The position numbers were made by a program, and so were the translations under genes. The notes below the pieces were generated by a model. That model had not been told where the DNA came from. It searched no databases and saw nothing but the letters and a program-made list of their open reading frames with translations. Positions 6,948 through 14,774 of a stretch of 20,702 bases of DNA are shown here, one piece after another. Source of the stretch: an uncultured Flavobacteriales bacterium (lineage in GTDB: Bacteria > Bacteroidota > Bacteroidia > Flavobacteriales > Schleiferiaceae); the NCBI GenBank assembly GCA_903821715.1, contig CAIJMB010000151.1, positions 1 to 20,702 of the forward strand, written 5' to 3'. Each line of letters opens with the position of its first letter. Within the stretch, counting starts at the first letter, position 1.

Positions 6948-7246
6948 GTCAAACCTTGACCCGCATCGTCCACCTCAGCGTAGCGCCCGAACACCGCGAA
7001 GCGTTTGAAGCCTATGTCGCCCAAAAAATCAAGGTGGTTGCTGACCAACCTGGGTGCCTTAGCGCGACCTGGCTCCGCGCCCACGATGGAACCTACTTCA
7101 CCTATAGCCAATGGCGTGGCGAAGAGTTTCTCGAAGACTACCGCCGTTCCGCCACTTTTGCCGAAATTTGGCCCACGTTAAAGGCTTGGTTCGACGCTCC
7201 TGCGCGCGCTTGGTCCTGCGACACCCTGACGCCATCCCCATGCTAA
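6944..7246 (+). CDS. Small antibiotic biosynthesis monooxygenase (ABM) domain protein
   Basis: A 100-residue protein with the ferredoxin-like ABM fold: strand TRIVHLSVAPEHREAFEAYV, helix KIKVVADQPGCLSATWLR, strand TYFTYSQWRGEEFLEDYRRS, and a final helix AEIWPTLKAWF. ABM proteins include small monooxygenases and haem-degrading enzymes, but many have no known substrate, and nothing here fixes one. The start is GTG at 6944, overlapping the upstream stop by 4 bases; the stop overlaps the GldFG start by 7 bases. A small ABM gene beside the SAM hydrolase family gene and the gld genes is an arrangement I recall from Flavobacteriia. The last dozen residues (SCDTLTPSPC) look unconserved. Confidence 0.8.
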   Translation: MSQTLTRIVHLSVAPEHREAFEAYVAQKIKVVADQPGCLSATWLRAHDGTYFTYSQWRGEEFLEDYRRSATFAEIWPTLKAWFDAPARAWSCDTLTPSPC

Positions 7247-9678
7247 GCTTAGCCCGCCGCGAATTCGCATCCTTTTTTCAGTCCTCTACGGGTGTACTCG
7301 TTTTAAGCGTGTACCTCGGGTTAAACGCCGTCTTTTTGTGGCTAATGCCGGGCAACTTTCATCTGCTTGACAGCGGATACGCCCAACTCGACGGGCTCTT
7401 TATGCTGTCGCCGTGGGTGTTCTTATTCTTGGTTCCGGCCCTGGCGATGCGCATGCTGGCCGAGGAACGCCGCGCCGGCACACTCGATTGGCTTCGCGCC
7501 AAGCCGCTGACGACCTGGCACATCGTCACGGGCAAATGGCTCGCGGGCATGGCCCTACTTGGACTGGCACTTTTACCCACGCTGCTGTACGCCGCCTCGC
7601 TGTGGGTGCTTGGCAACCCCGTGGGCAACCTCGACTTGGGCAGCACCGCCGGTTCGTACTTGGGCTTGTTCATCTTGGGTGGTTCCTACCTCGCGATTTC
7701 GCTGCTCTTCAGCGCCAGTACCGACAACTCCATCGTGGCTTTTGTCGGCGGAGCCGCCGGCAGCCTCGCCATGTACGCTGGGTTTGACGCATTTGTAGAC
7801 CTCCCCAGCATTGCCAACCGCGGACTTTACCTACTGCAGTGGGGCATCAGCGAACACTACACGTCCATGAGCCGTGGGGTCATTGACGCCAACGACATCT
7901 TGTACTTTGCCGGCCTTACGGTGGCCTTTTTGGGCGGAGCGCGCATGATGCTCGAGCCGACCAAAAACCTACGCACTGCGCTTCCGATTCTGATTGCGGT
8001 CGGAACCTTAGCCCTCTCAACCCTTCGCCCAGTCTTTGTCCGGCTAGACCTTACTGCCGACCAGCGCTTTAGCCTCAGCGACGCGACCGAATCCCTGATC
8101 GACAAGGTCGAGGAGCCCATGCTGGTGACGATTTACCTCGAGGGGGACTTCCCGGCGGGATTCCAACGTCTTCAGTCCGAAACCCTTCGCTTGCTCGACG
8201 AATTCCGCGCCCGAAACCGCAACATTCGATACGAGCTCATCAATCCTTCCGAGAATCCAGATCCGCAAGTGCGCCGCGACACCTATACCCAGCTTCAAAA
8301 CCTGGGCCTCGGCGCCATTCAGCTCGAAGTTCAAGAGGCCGACGGAGTCAAAACCCAGCAAGTTTTTCCAGGCGCCGTAGTCAGCTACAACGAGCGCCAG
8401 TGGCCTGTTTCGCTGCTGCTTGAGCAGTTCGCACAGGCTCCGGACGCCCAAATCAACGCCAGCATCCAAAATCTGGAGTACGCCCTGGCGTCCGCCTTGC
8501 GCGGCCTGCTACAGACGGAGCGAAAGCGCGTAGCACTAATCGATGGGCACAGCGAGCTCGAGGCCGTGCAAACGGCAGCGCTCGAACTCAGCCTGCGGAA
8601 GAGCTACGACGTGTACCGATTTAACCTCCGTGAGTTTCCTGTGGACAGCATCACAGGCGAGCCATCGCTCAGTATGCAAATTCGCAGGCTCAATAGCTTT
8701 GACGGAATCGTCATGGCCAAGCCGCGCGACGCCTTCAACGACCTCGACCGTTGGTTGCTCGACCAGTACCTCATGAACAATGGGCGCGCGCTCTGGATGA
8801 TTGAGGCCGTGCACGCCGAAATGGACTCGCTGAGCTATGCGCCCGAATTCCTAGCCTACCCCACCCTCGACTTCATCGGTTTGGACGGCATGCTCTTCAC
8901 CTACGGGGCTCGCGTGAACACCACCCTTGCGGCCGACCTTGTGTGCGCCGGCATCAACGACCAGCGGTCCGTGCGCCCGTGGGTGTACTTCCCCTTGATG
9001 CTTCCGCAGTCTGAGCACCCGATCGTCAAAAACTTGAACGCGGTGCGCTACGAACTCGGAACCACCGTGGACACCATCCGTGTCCCCGGGGTGCGCAAAA
9101 CCATACTGCTGCAGACATCGCCCTACGCGCGCCGCCGCCCGGCTCCGACCCAAGTCAGCTTGGCCGAACTCTACAATGAACCCGTGCGGGCCCTCTACAC
9201 CGAAGGCCCGCTGGCCACGGCGGTGCTGCTCGAGGGCGAGCTTCCGTCGTACTTCGCAAACCGCATGGTACCCAAAACAGAGCTTCCTGCCCCGCCTGCC
9301 AAAGCCACCGACGCCAAACTCATCATCGTGGGTGATGGTGACCTTGCCAAAAACCAGCGCAACATTGTGCGCAGTGACATTCCGCGCGGAGCTCCCCTTC
9401 CGCTGGGCTACGACCAGTTCACTGGTCAGCAATTTGGCAATTCCGACTTCGTGCTCAACGCCATGGACTACCTGCTCGAGGGCAGCGGCCTGATTTCGGT
9501 GCGCGGACGCGACGTCAGCCTGCGCCTACTCGACCGTCCCAAAGTCGACGCCCAGTCGGTATTCTACCAAGCGCTTAACTCGGTTGCTCCGATTGCCTTG
9601 GTCCTTCTGCTCCACACCCTGTACCGCGTCGTACGCCGCCGTCGCTACGGACAACCCCAACCTGATGCCTCAATCTAA
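7240..9678 (+). CDS. Fused gliding-motility ABC transporter permease GldF and auxiliary protein GldG
   Basis: A single 812-residue reading frame combining two proteins that are separate in Flavobacterium. Residues 1-240 are a GldF-type ABC-2 permease: about six membrane segments (near 18-38, 55-75, 100-120, 140-160, 163-183 and 221-238) and the cytoplasmic motif EERRAGTLDWLRAKPLT (75-91). Residues from about 244 onward are GldG: a membrane segment (246-262), the diagnostic RLDLTADQRFSLSDAT (268-283), a long periplasmic domain with an ABC-transporter-auxiliary fold, and a final membrane anchor (about 782-795) before an RRRR tail. GldA-GldF-GldG forms an ABC complex needed for gliding in Flavobacterium johnsoniae, though many non-gliding relatives keep it. 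The ATG at 7240 overlaps the ABM gene by 7 bases and the stop overlaps the DUF4340 gene by 14. The ATPase GldA is not in the window. Confidence 0.9.
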   Translation: MLSLARREFASFFQSSTGVLVLSVYLGLNAVFLWLMPGNFHLLDSGYAQLDGLFMLSPWVFLFLVPALAMRMLAEERRAGTLDWLRAKPLTTWHIVTGKWLAGMALLGLALLPTLLYAASLWVLGNPVGNLDLGSTAGSYLGLFILGGSYLAISLLFSASTDNSIVAFVGGAAGSLAMYAGFDAFVDLPSIANRGLYLLQWGISEHYTSMSRGVIDANDILYFAGLTVAFLGGARMMLEPTKNLRTALPILIAVGTLALSTLRPVFVRLDLTADQRFSLSDATESLIDKVEEPMLVTIYLEGDFPAGFQRLQSETLRLLDEFRARNRNIRYELINPSENPDPQVRRDTYTQLQNLGLGAIQLEVQEADGVKTQQVFPGAVVSYNERQWPVSLLLEQFAQAPDAQINASIQNLEYALASALRGLLQTERKRVALIDGHSELEAVQTAALELSLRKSYDVYRFNLREFPVDSITGEPSLSMQIRRLNSFDGIVMAKPRDAFNDLDRWLLDQYLMNNGRALWMIEAVHAEMDSLSYAPEFLAYPTLDFIGLDGMLFTYGARVNTTLAADLVCAGINDQRSVRPWVYFPLMLPQSEHPIVKNLNAVRYELGTTVDTIRVPGVRKTILLQTSPYARRRPAPTQVSLAELYNEPVRALYTEGPLATAVLLEGELPSYFANRMVPKTELPAPPAKATDAKLIIVGDGDLAKNQRNIVRSDIPRGAPLPLGYDQFTGQQFGNSDFVLNAMDYLLEGSGLISVRGRDVSLRLLDRPKVDAQSVFYQALNSVAPIALVLLLHTLYRVVRRRRYGQPQPDASI

Positions 9679-10663
9679 GCCCTTTCGCTTGCGCGGAACC
9701 CTTATCGTCCTAGCCCTCGCTGCCGCTGGTGTTGGCTTTCTTGTCATTCGTGAAAACCGAAGCCACGACGACCTCAGCCCTGAGGCCTACGACTTCGCCA
9801 TTGCAGACACCGCTTCCATTGACCGCATTGTGCTTTGGAACCGCAGCCCTGATACCGCGGTCCTCACCCTAGAGTCCGGAGTTTGGCTCATCAATGGAAC
9901 CTACCCCGCCCGCCCCGACGCCGTCGAGGTCCTTCTTGAGACACTGTACCGGGTGCGTTTGCGCGGATTTGCTCCGGACGCCGCCACGACGAATATTTTG
10001 TCGTCTATGGCCACCTACGGGGTACACGTTGACGTATTTGCTGGAGACCAAACGCTTAAATCATTTACGGTCGGAACTGAAACTCCCGACATGCTCGGCA
10101 CCTACTTCCTTCGCGACGGATTCGGACGTCCGGTCGCAGTACACATTCCCGGATTCAACGGCTACTTGAGCAGCCGGTTCTTTTTGCGCGAAGACCTTTG
10201 GCGGCACCGTGTGCTATGGCCCAACCAAGAGCCCGTTTCAGCGGTCGTGATTTCGTACCTGGATTCTGCCGCTGCCAACGTAGAACTTATCAACAAGAAC
10301 GGCAACTGGACGTTATCTGGGCAACCTGCAGACGGGATGAAGGTCCAAGCGCTTTTAAAGGCCGTAGCGAGCAGCCAATACGAAGGCGTTATTATTCCTT
10401 CGGATGGTGCCTACGGCATGCAAGACAGTTTGAAATCCCTGCCACCGAGGGTGCGTGTTGAAGTACGCCGCACGGATGGAAGTGTCAATTCGATGCTGCT
10501 CTACCACATTGCTGGTGATCCCGAGGCGATTACTGACGACGGGCAACCCCAAGCATTTGATCCCAACCGTTTCTATGCGTTTTTAGAAGACGGCCGCATG
10601 GTACTTGTACAGCGCTTCGGTCTTCAACACCTGTTGAAAAGTTCTCGCGGATTGCGTTCGTAG
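9665..10663 (+). CDS. DUF4340-like membrane-anchored protein
   Basis: A 332-residue protein with one N-terminal membrane segment (about 11-27, GTLIVLALAAAGVGFLV) followed by a large extracytoplasmic domain. The domain carries repeated strand patterns such as IDRIVLWNRSPDTAVLTLESGVWLING and AVVISYLDSAAANVELINKNGNWTLSG. Two such halves resemble DUF4340 proteins, which often sit beside GldG-like ABC auxiliary genes. The ATG at 9665 lies 14 bases inside the end of the GldF-GldG gene, in another frame, and directly precedes the membrane segment; this strongly suggests coupling and a shared complex. The precise role is unknown. A perfect stem or U-run after the stop was not seen, and dnaN begins 18 bases downstream. 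Confidence 0.75.
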   Translation: MPQSKPFRLRGTLIVLALAAAGVGFLVIRENRSHDDLSPEAYDFAIADTASIDRIVLWNRSPDTAVLTLESGVWLINGTYPARPDAVEVLLETLYRVRLRGFAPDAATTNILSSMATYGVHVDVFAGDQTLKSFTVGTETPDMLGTYFLRDGFGRPVAVHIPGFNGYLSSRFFLREDLWRHRVLWPNQEPVSAVVISYLDSAAANVELINKNGNWTLSGQPADGMKVQALLKAVASSQYEGVIIPSDGAYGMQDSLKSLPPRVRVEVRRTDGSVNSMLLYHIAGDPEAITDDGQPQAFDPNRFYAFLEDGRMVLVQRFGLQHLLKSSRGLRS

Positions 10664-10669
10664 GGGTAA

Positions 10670-10677
10670 TTACTTTG
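10670..10677 (+). promoter_or_regulatory. Candidate -7 box for dnaN
   Basis: TTACTTTG, followed by CAGC, matches TAnnTTTG except at the second base (or TAnTTTG with a one-base shorter spacer). It ends 4 bases before the dnaN ATG at 10682, so transcription would begin at or beside the start codon. A TTG at 10652-10654 lies upstream but at a shorter spacing (15 bases) than usual. Confidence 0.35.
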
Positions 10678-10681
10678 CAGC

Positions 10682-11803
10682 ATGAAGTTCATCGTTTCCA
10701 GCGGACAACTACTCCGCGCGCTACAGACCGTTTCGGGTGTCATTCAATCCAACCACACCCTGCCGATTCTCGACCATTTTTTGGTCGTACTCGAGCCCAA
10801 TAAGCTCACCATAACCGCGTCTGACCTCGAGACCACGATGACGACCACGTTGGACGTGGCTTCCGAGAGCTCCGCCACCGCGGCCATCCCGGCGCGGATG
10901 CTGCTTGACACCGTCAAGAGCTTTCCTGAGCAGCCGCTAACGTTCACCTTCAACCCAAGCGCACACAGCCTTGAGGTGAGCAGCGACTTCGGCAAGTACG
11001 CCATTTCGTACGTCGATGCAGCCGAGTACCCCAAGGCCCCCGATGTCGATGCCACGGTTACCGTTGAACTGCCTGCGCACGTACTCGGAACCGCCATCGC
11101 CAAAACCCTTTTTGCCGCGGGCAACGATGACCTTCGCCCCGTAATGAGCGGAGTGTTTTTTCAGCTCACCCCCGAAAGTCTCACGTTTGTAGCCACCGAT
11201 GCCCACAAGCTCGTGCGCTACCGCCGCAGCGACTTTGCCGCACCGCAAACGGCTGAGTTCATCATGCCCAAAAAGCCGCTGAACCTTTTGAAGGCCACGC
11301 TGGGTAGCAACGACGACCTCGTCGAGATACGCTATACCGAGCAGAATGCACAGTTCACCTACGATGGCGTCACCCTAATTTGCCGCCTGATTGACGGCAA
11401 GTACCCCAACTTCGAGGGGGTGATTCCAAAGAACAATCCCAACCGCATGACGGTCGATCGCGGAGCGTTCACCGGAAGCGTCAAGCGAGTCAGCCTTTTT
11501 GCCAACAAGACGACACATCAAATCCGCCTCAAAATGGCCGGCAACGAGCTATTCATCAGCGCAGAGGATCCGGATTTCGCCAATAAAGCACACGAACGCT
11601 TGACCTGCAGCTACGAGGGCAGCGACCTTGAAATCGGATTCAACAGCCGGTTCATCGTCGAAATGCTCGGCAACGTAGACTCCAGCTCAGTGGTTTGGGA
11701 ATTTTCTGCGCCCAACCGCGCGGGACTGCTCTTTCCGGATCGCCCCAGCGAAGAAGGCGAAGACCTGCTGATGCTGGTCATGCCGGTGATGCTCAACGCG
11801 TAG
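10682..11803 (+). CDS. dnaN: DNA polymerase III beta subunit (sliding clamp)
   Basis: A 373-residue DNA clamp that forms a dimeric ring and tethers DNA polymerase III. The whole three-domain protein is visible: MKFIVSSGQLLRALQTVSGVI at the N-terminus, HTLPILDHFLV (25-35), SDLETTM, then ATDAHKLVRYRR in domain 2, LIDGKYPNFEGVIP leading into domain 3, and the C-terminal MLVMPVMLNA, matching the conserved VMPM(R/K)L end that helps shape the partner-binding pocket. Length is typical. It is not next to dnaA; instead it follows the gliding transporter genes, an arrangement I recall from Flavobacteriia. A likely promoter box sits directly in front of the ATG. Confidence 0.98.
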   Translation: MKFIVSSGQLLRALQTVSGVIQSNHTLPILDHFLVVLEPNKLTITASDLETTMTTTLDVASESSATAAIPARMLLDTVKSFPEQPLTFTFNPSAHSLEVSSDFGKYAISYVDAAEYPKAPDVDATVTVELPAHVLGTAIAKTLFAAGNDDLRPVMSGVFFQLTPESLTFVATDAHKLVRYRRSDFAAPQTAEFIMPKKPLNLLKATLGSNDDLVEIRYTEQNAQFTYDGVTLICRLIDGKYPNFEGVIPKNNPNRMTVDRGAFTGSVKRVSLFANKTTHQIRLKMAGNELFISAEDPDFANKAHERLTCSYEGSDLEIGFNSRFIVEMLGNVDSSSVVWEFSAPNRAGLLFPDRPSEEGEDLLMLVMPVMLNA

Positions 11804-11815
11804 AACCAGCACAAC

Positions 11816-12460
11816 GTGAACCTCTTGGTCGTGGCCGACGTGCATGGGTGTTCGAAGACCCTGAAGACGTTAGTGCGCGGCAAGTGGAACCCACACGACG
11901 AGTTTCTCATTTTTGTAGGCGATTTGGTCAATAAAGGGCCAAAGTCAGCAAAGGTGATTGAGTACGTACGCGAGCTTCAAACCGAGTATCCGTACAGCGT
12001 TTTTGTCGTTCGGGGCAACCACGAGCAAATGCTAGTAGATGCCTACGACCAGCCCACCCAAAAGTTGGCTTTTTATGAGAAGTTCAAAAAAGACCTACTT
12101 CGTCGCGGAATTCCGCTGAAAAAAACCATCGATTGGATGCGCCGCCTCCCATTGAAGTGGGAGAATAAGTATGTGCTCGTAACCCATGCTGGCGTTGCGC
12201 TCCACTCCCGCGATCCATTTGTCGCAGGCAACCTGCGCTCGGTACTGCACAACCGATCCGCCCTCAAAAACGTCGGCAAGCTTCAAATTTTTGGCCATGT
12301 GATCCAAGAACCCGGAATTCCGCGCTTCTACCCTTCGGCCAACGCATGGGGAATTGATACAGGATGTTGGCGGGGCGGCGGACTGCATGCGATTCGCATG
12401 GCTCGGACGGGAGAAATTTTGGAATTTCTTCGCGAACCGACCCACAGTACCGACCTTTGA
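11816..12460 (+). CDS. Calcineurin-like serine/threonine phosphoesterase
   Basis: A 214-residue metallophosphoesterase of the PrpE/ApaH-like bacterial protein phosphatase type. Metal and catalytic residues are visible: D8 and H10 (VADVHG), D36 (VGDLVNKGP), N68 and H69 (RGNHE), H124 (VTHAGV) and H161 (FGHV), ending with WGIDTGCWRGGGLHAI. Substrates could be phosphoproteins or dinucleoside polyphosphates; the sequence alone does not tell. The start is GTG at 11816, since the first in-frame ATG after it would remove the D8/H10 motif. It follows dnaN by 12 bases and probably shares its transcript. Confidence 0.85.
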   Translation: MNLLVVADVHGCSKTLKTLVRGKWNPHDEFLIFVGDLVNKGPKSAKVIEYVRELQTEYPYSVFVVRGNHEQMLVDAYDQPTQKLAFYEKFKKDLLRRGIPLKKTIDWMRRLPLKWENKYVLVTHAGVALHSRDPFVAGNLRSVLHNRSALKNVGKLQIFGHVIQEPGIPRFYPSANAWGIDTGCWRGGGLHAIRMARTGEILEFLREPTHSTDL

Positions 12461-12504
12461 CGTACAACTCGCGACCCGAGCGGCCGCACCAAACCCTTCG
12501 ATGT

Positions 12505-14130
12505 ATGCCGAACGCATTATTCAACGTCCCCAAGGCCATTAACGAGCCTGTGTACAGCTGCGCTCCGGGCACCCCAGAGCGCACCCGCCTTTTGTCGACC
12601 TACGAGCGAATGCTCGGCGAGCAGGTAGATATTCCGATGTTTATTGGAGGCAAAGAAATTCGCACGGGCGAGCTCCGCGACTGCCGACCGCCGCACGACC
12701 ACCAGCGCGTCATTGGCCGCTACCACTGGGGTGGCAAAGAACACGTCGAGCACGCCGTAGACGCCGCTTTGGCTGCCCACGCTTCGTGGTCGTCGATGCC
12801 CTGGTTTGAACGCGCCGGAATCTTTTTGCGCGCCGCCGACCTCGTAAGCGGCCCCTACCGCGCCGCGATCAACGCGGCAACCATGCTCGCGCAGTCCAAG
12901 ACAGTGCACCAAGCCGAAATCGATGCAGCCTGTGAGTTTGCTGACTTTTTGCGCTTCAACGTGCAGTTTATGACCGAGATCTATGCCCAGCAGCCCGAAA
13001 GCTCACCCGGGGTCTGGAACCGCATGGAGTACCGCGCCCTCGAAGGGTTTGTTCTCGCAATTACCCCATTTAACTTCACCGCCATTGCAGGCAACTTGCC
13101 GTCTGCACCTGCATTGATGGGCAACGTGGCAGTGTGGAAGCCCGCCGATGCCCAGATCTACTCTGCGTGGGTGATCATGGAAATCTTTCGCAAAGCCGGA
13201 CTTCCCGACGGCGTAATTAACCTCGTCTATGCCGACGGACCTGCCGTGGGCGACGTGGTCTTTAAGCACCCCGATTTTGCGGGCTTGCACTTCACCGGCT
13301 CGACGAGCGTGTTCAAGCACCTCTGGAAAGAGATCGGAACCAACATCGACCGCTACAAAGCCTACCCACGCATTGTCGGCGAAACGGGCGGTAAGGACTT
13401 TGTCCTGGCCCACCCCTCGGCCGATGCCCTCGAAGTCGCCACTTCACTGAGTCGCGGCGCCTTTGAGTTCCAAGGCCAAAAGTGTTCGGCCGCCTCGCGT
13501 GCCTACGTGCCCGCAAGCCTTTGGCCCGCCGTCAAGGCCAAGCTCGTCGAAGACGTCAAGAGCTTTAAGATGGGCAGCCCCGGCGACCCCTCCAACTTTA
13601 TCACCGCAGTCATTGACGAGCGTTCGTTCGACAAGACCGTGTCCTTCATCGACTACGCCAAGGGTCGCGAGGACGTCGAGCTGATTGTGGGCGGAGGCCA
13701 CGACAAGTCCAAGGGCTACTTCGTCGAGCCCACTGTGGTGGTGACGACCAACCCGCACTTTCGCACCATGTGCGAAGAAATCTTTGGGCCATTCCTGACC
13801 ATCTTCGTCTACGAAGATTCCGAGTGGAGCGAAACCCTCGACCTGATCAACCGCACTTCTGAGTACGCCCTCACGGGAGCCGTTTTCTCGCGCGACCGCT
13901 ACGCCGTCGACGAGGCAACGCGCCGCCTCAGCTTTGCCGCCGGAAACTTCTACGTCAACGACAAGCCCACTGGCGCCGTCGTCGGCCAACAGCCATTTGG
14001 TGGCGCGCGCGGATCAGGCACCAACGACAAAGCGGGATCGGTCTTGAATCTGCTTCGTTGGGTTTCACCCCGAACGATTAAAGAGACGTTGGTTCCGCCT
14101 GCGGACTACCGCTACCCGTTCTTGGGGTAA
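12505..14130 (+). CDS. pruA: L-glutamate gamma-semialdehyde (1-pyrroline-5-carboxylate) dehydrogenase
   Basis: A 541-residue NAD(P)-dependent aldehyde dehydrogenase of the second P5C dehydrogenase group, which converts glutamate semialdehyde to glutamate in proline breakdown. Key parts are ITPFNFTAIAGNLPSAPALMGN (substrate and cofactor channel), WKPADAQ, HFTGST (NAD site), the general base E293 in VGETGGKD, the catalytic C327 in GQKCSAASR, EEIFGPF and QQPFGGARGSGTNDKAGS near the end. The ATG at 12505 gives MPNALFNVPKAINEPV, the usual N-terminus; the frame stays open upstream, but only by overlapping the phosphatase gene. The proline dehydrogenase partner is not in the window. The gene converges on rsmG, with a repeat-filled 47-base gap. 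Confidence 0.95.
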   Translation: MPNALFNVPKAINEPVYSCAPGTPERTRLLSTYERMLGEQVDIPMFIGGKEIRTGELRDCRPPHDHQRVIGRYHWGGKEHVEHAVDAALAAHASWSSMPWFERAGIFLRAADLVSGPYRAAINAATMLAQSKTVHQAEIDAACEFADFLRFNVQFMTEIYAQQPESSPGVWNRMEYRALEGFVLAITPFNFTAIAGNLPSAPALMGNVAVWKPADAQIYSAWVIMEIFRKAGLPDGVINLVYADGPAVGDVVFKHPDFAGLHFTGSTSVFKHLWKEIGTNIDRYKAYPRIVGETGGKDFVLAHPSADALEVATSLSRGAFEFQGQKCSAASRAYVPASLWPAVKAKLVEDVKSFKMGSPGDPSNFITAVIDERSFDKTVSFIDYAKGREDVELIVGGGHDKSKGYFVEPTVVVTTNPHFRTMCEEIFGPFLTIFVYEDSEWSETLDLINRTSEYALTGAVFSRDRYAVDEATRRLSFAAGNFYVNDKPTGAVVGQQPFGGARGSGTNDKAGSVLNLLRWVSPRTIKETLVPPADYRYPFLG

Positions 14131-14137
14131 CCGGTTG

Positions 14138-14173
14138 CCAGCAACTAGTTGCTAGCTGCTCGTAACTAGTTAC
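14138..14173. repeat. Paired palindromes with AACTAGTT cores between convergent genes
   Basis: Two perfect palindromes lie 8 bases apart: AGCAACTAGTTGCT (14140-14153) and GTAACTAGTTAC (14162-14173), with a GCTAGC between them. The word CCAGCAACTAGTT (14138-14150) is shared exactly with the repeat at 1853-1865. The stems are AT-rich in the middle and have no loop or T-run, so this is not a standard terminator, although no other one is seen between these convergent genes. Confidence 0.7.
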
Positions 14174-14177
14174 TCGA

Positions 14178-14774
14178 TCAGGCCGGAAGCTCCACGATGA
14201 CCTTCGTCTCGTAGAATTCCCCAGGCAGCCATTGAGACACCGGGTGGATTCGGTGGCGAATTCCGCGAAGTTCTTCACTGAGGTCTCCGCCCTTGAGGGC
14301 GTACAGCGCGGTATTGGGCTTGGACGACCAGTGGCCCTTCATCCACTGCTTGAGTTCGGCGGCTGGAGCTACCGCACGCGTCACCGCGAGGTCAAAGGGC
14401 CCTTTAACGGTTTCCATGCGTCCCCACACGGGGCGAACGTTGGTCAGCCCTAGGGCATCTGCGACCGCCTGAACCACCTTGATTTTTTTGGCGATCGAAT
14501 CGACCAGCACCCATTCTACCTCGGGAAAGGCGATGGCAAGCGGAATTCCAGGGAATCCGCCACCGGTTCCGATGTCAGCCACCCGAAGGCCCGCCTTGAG
14601 TGGCAGAACGTGGCCCAACACGAGCGAATGCGCGATGTGGCGTTCCCAAAGGTTGTCCAGATCTTTGCGCGATACGACGTTGATTTGTGCATTCCATTCG
14701 CGGTACAAGTCTGGAAGTGCTTCGAGCGTCGCGATCGCATCGTCGCTTAGAAAAGAAAATGCTGACGTGTCCAT
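14178..14774 (-). CDS. rsmG: 16S rRNA (guanine527-N7)-methyltransferase
   Basis: A 198-residue SAM-dependent methyltransferase (GidB) that methylates N7 of G527 in 16S rRNA; its loss gives low-level streptomycin resistance in several bacteria. Seen here are NAQINVVSRKD (28-38), RHIAHSLVL (45-53), the SAM motif VADIGTGGGFPGIPLA (65-80), VDSIAKKIKVVQ (91-102) and WGRMET, with AVTRAV (130-135) in the substrate region. The ATG at 14774 was chosen because the gene upstream on this strand ends in TAATG, so the stop and start share one base and indicate coupled translation. The frame is open further upstream, but only inside the glycosyltransferase gene. Confidence 0.95.
   Translation of the reverse strand: MDTSAFSFLSDDAIATLEALPDLYREWNAQINVVSRKDLDNLWERHIAHSLVLGHVLPLKAGLRVADIGTGGGFPGIPLAIAFPEVEWVLVDSIAKKIKVVQAVADALGLTNVRPVWGRMETVKGPFDLAVTRAVAPAAELKQWMKGHWSSKPNTALYALKGGDLSEELRGIRHRIHPVSQWLPGEFYETKVIVELPA

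Noticed and set aside
12453..12460. GACCTTTG as a promoter box for pruA
   Set aside because: It differs from TAnnTTTG at the first base, overlaps the phosphatase stop, and lies 45 bases from the ATG, unlike the other boxes; I consider it too weak.
14138..14173. Palindromes as a bidirectional terminator
   Set aside because: The palindromes have no loop, weak AT-rich centres and no T-run, so they do not fit an intrinsic terminator.
14131..14177. CRISPR-like or insertion-sequence end
   Set aside because: The repeats are too short, have no regular spacers, and no transposase or cas gene is nearby.
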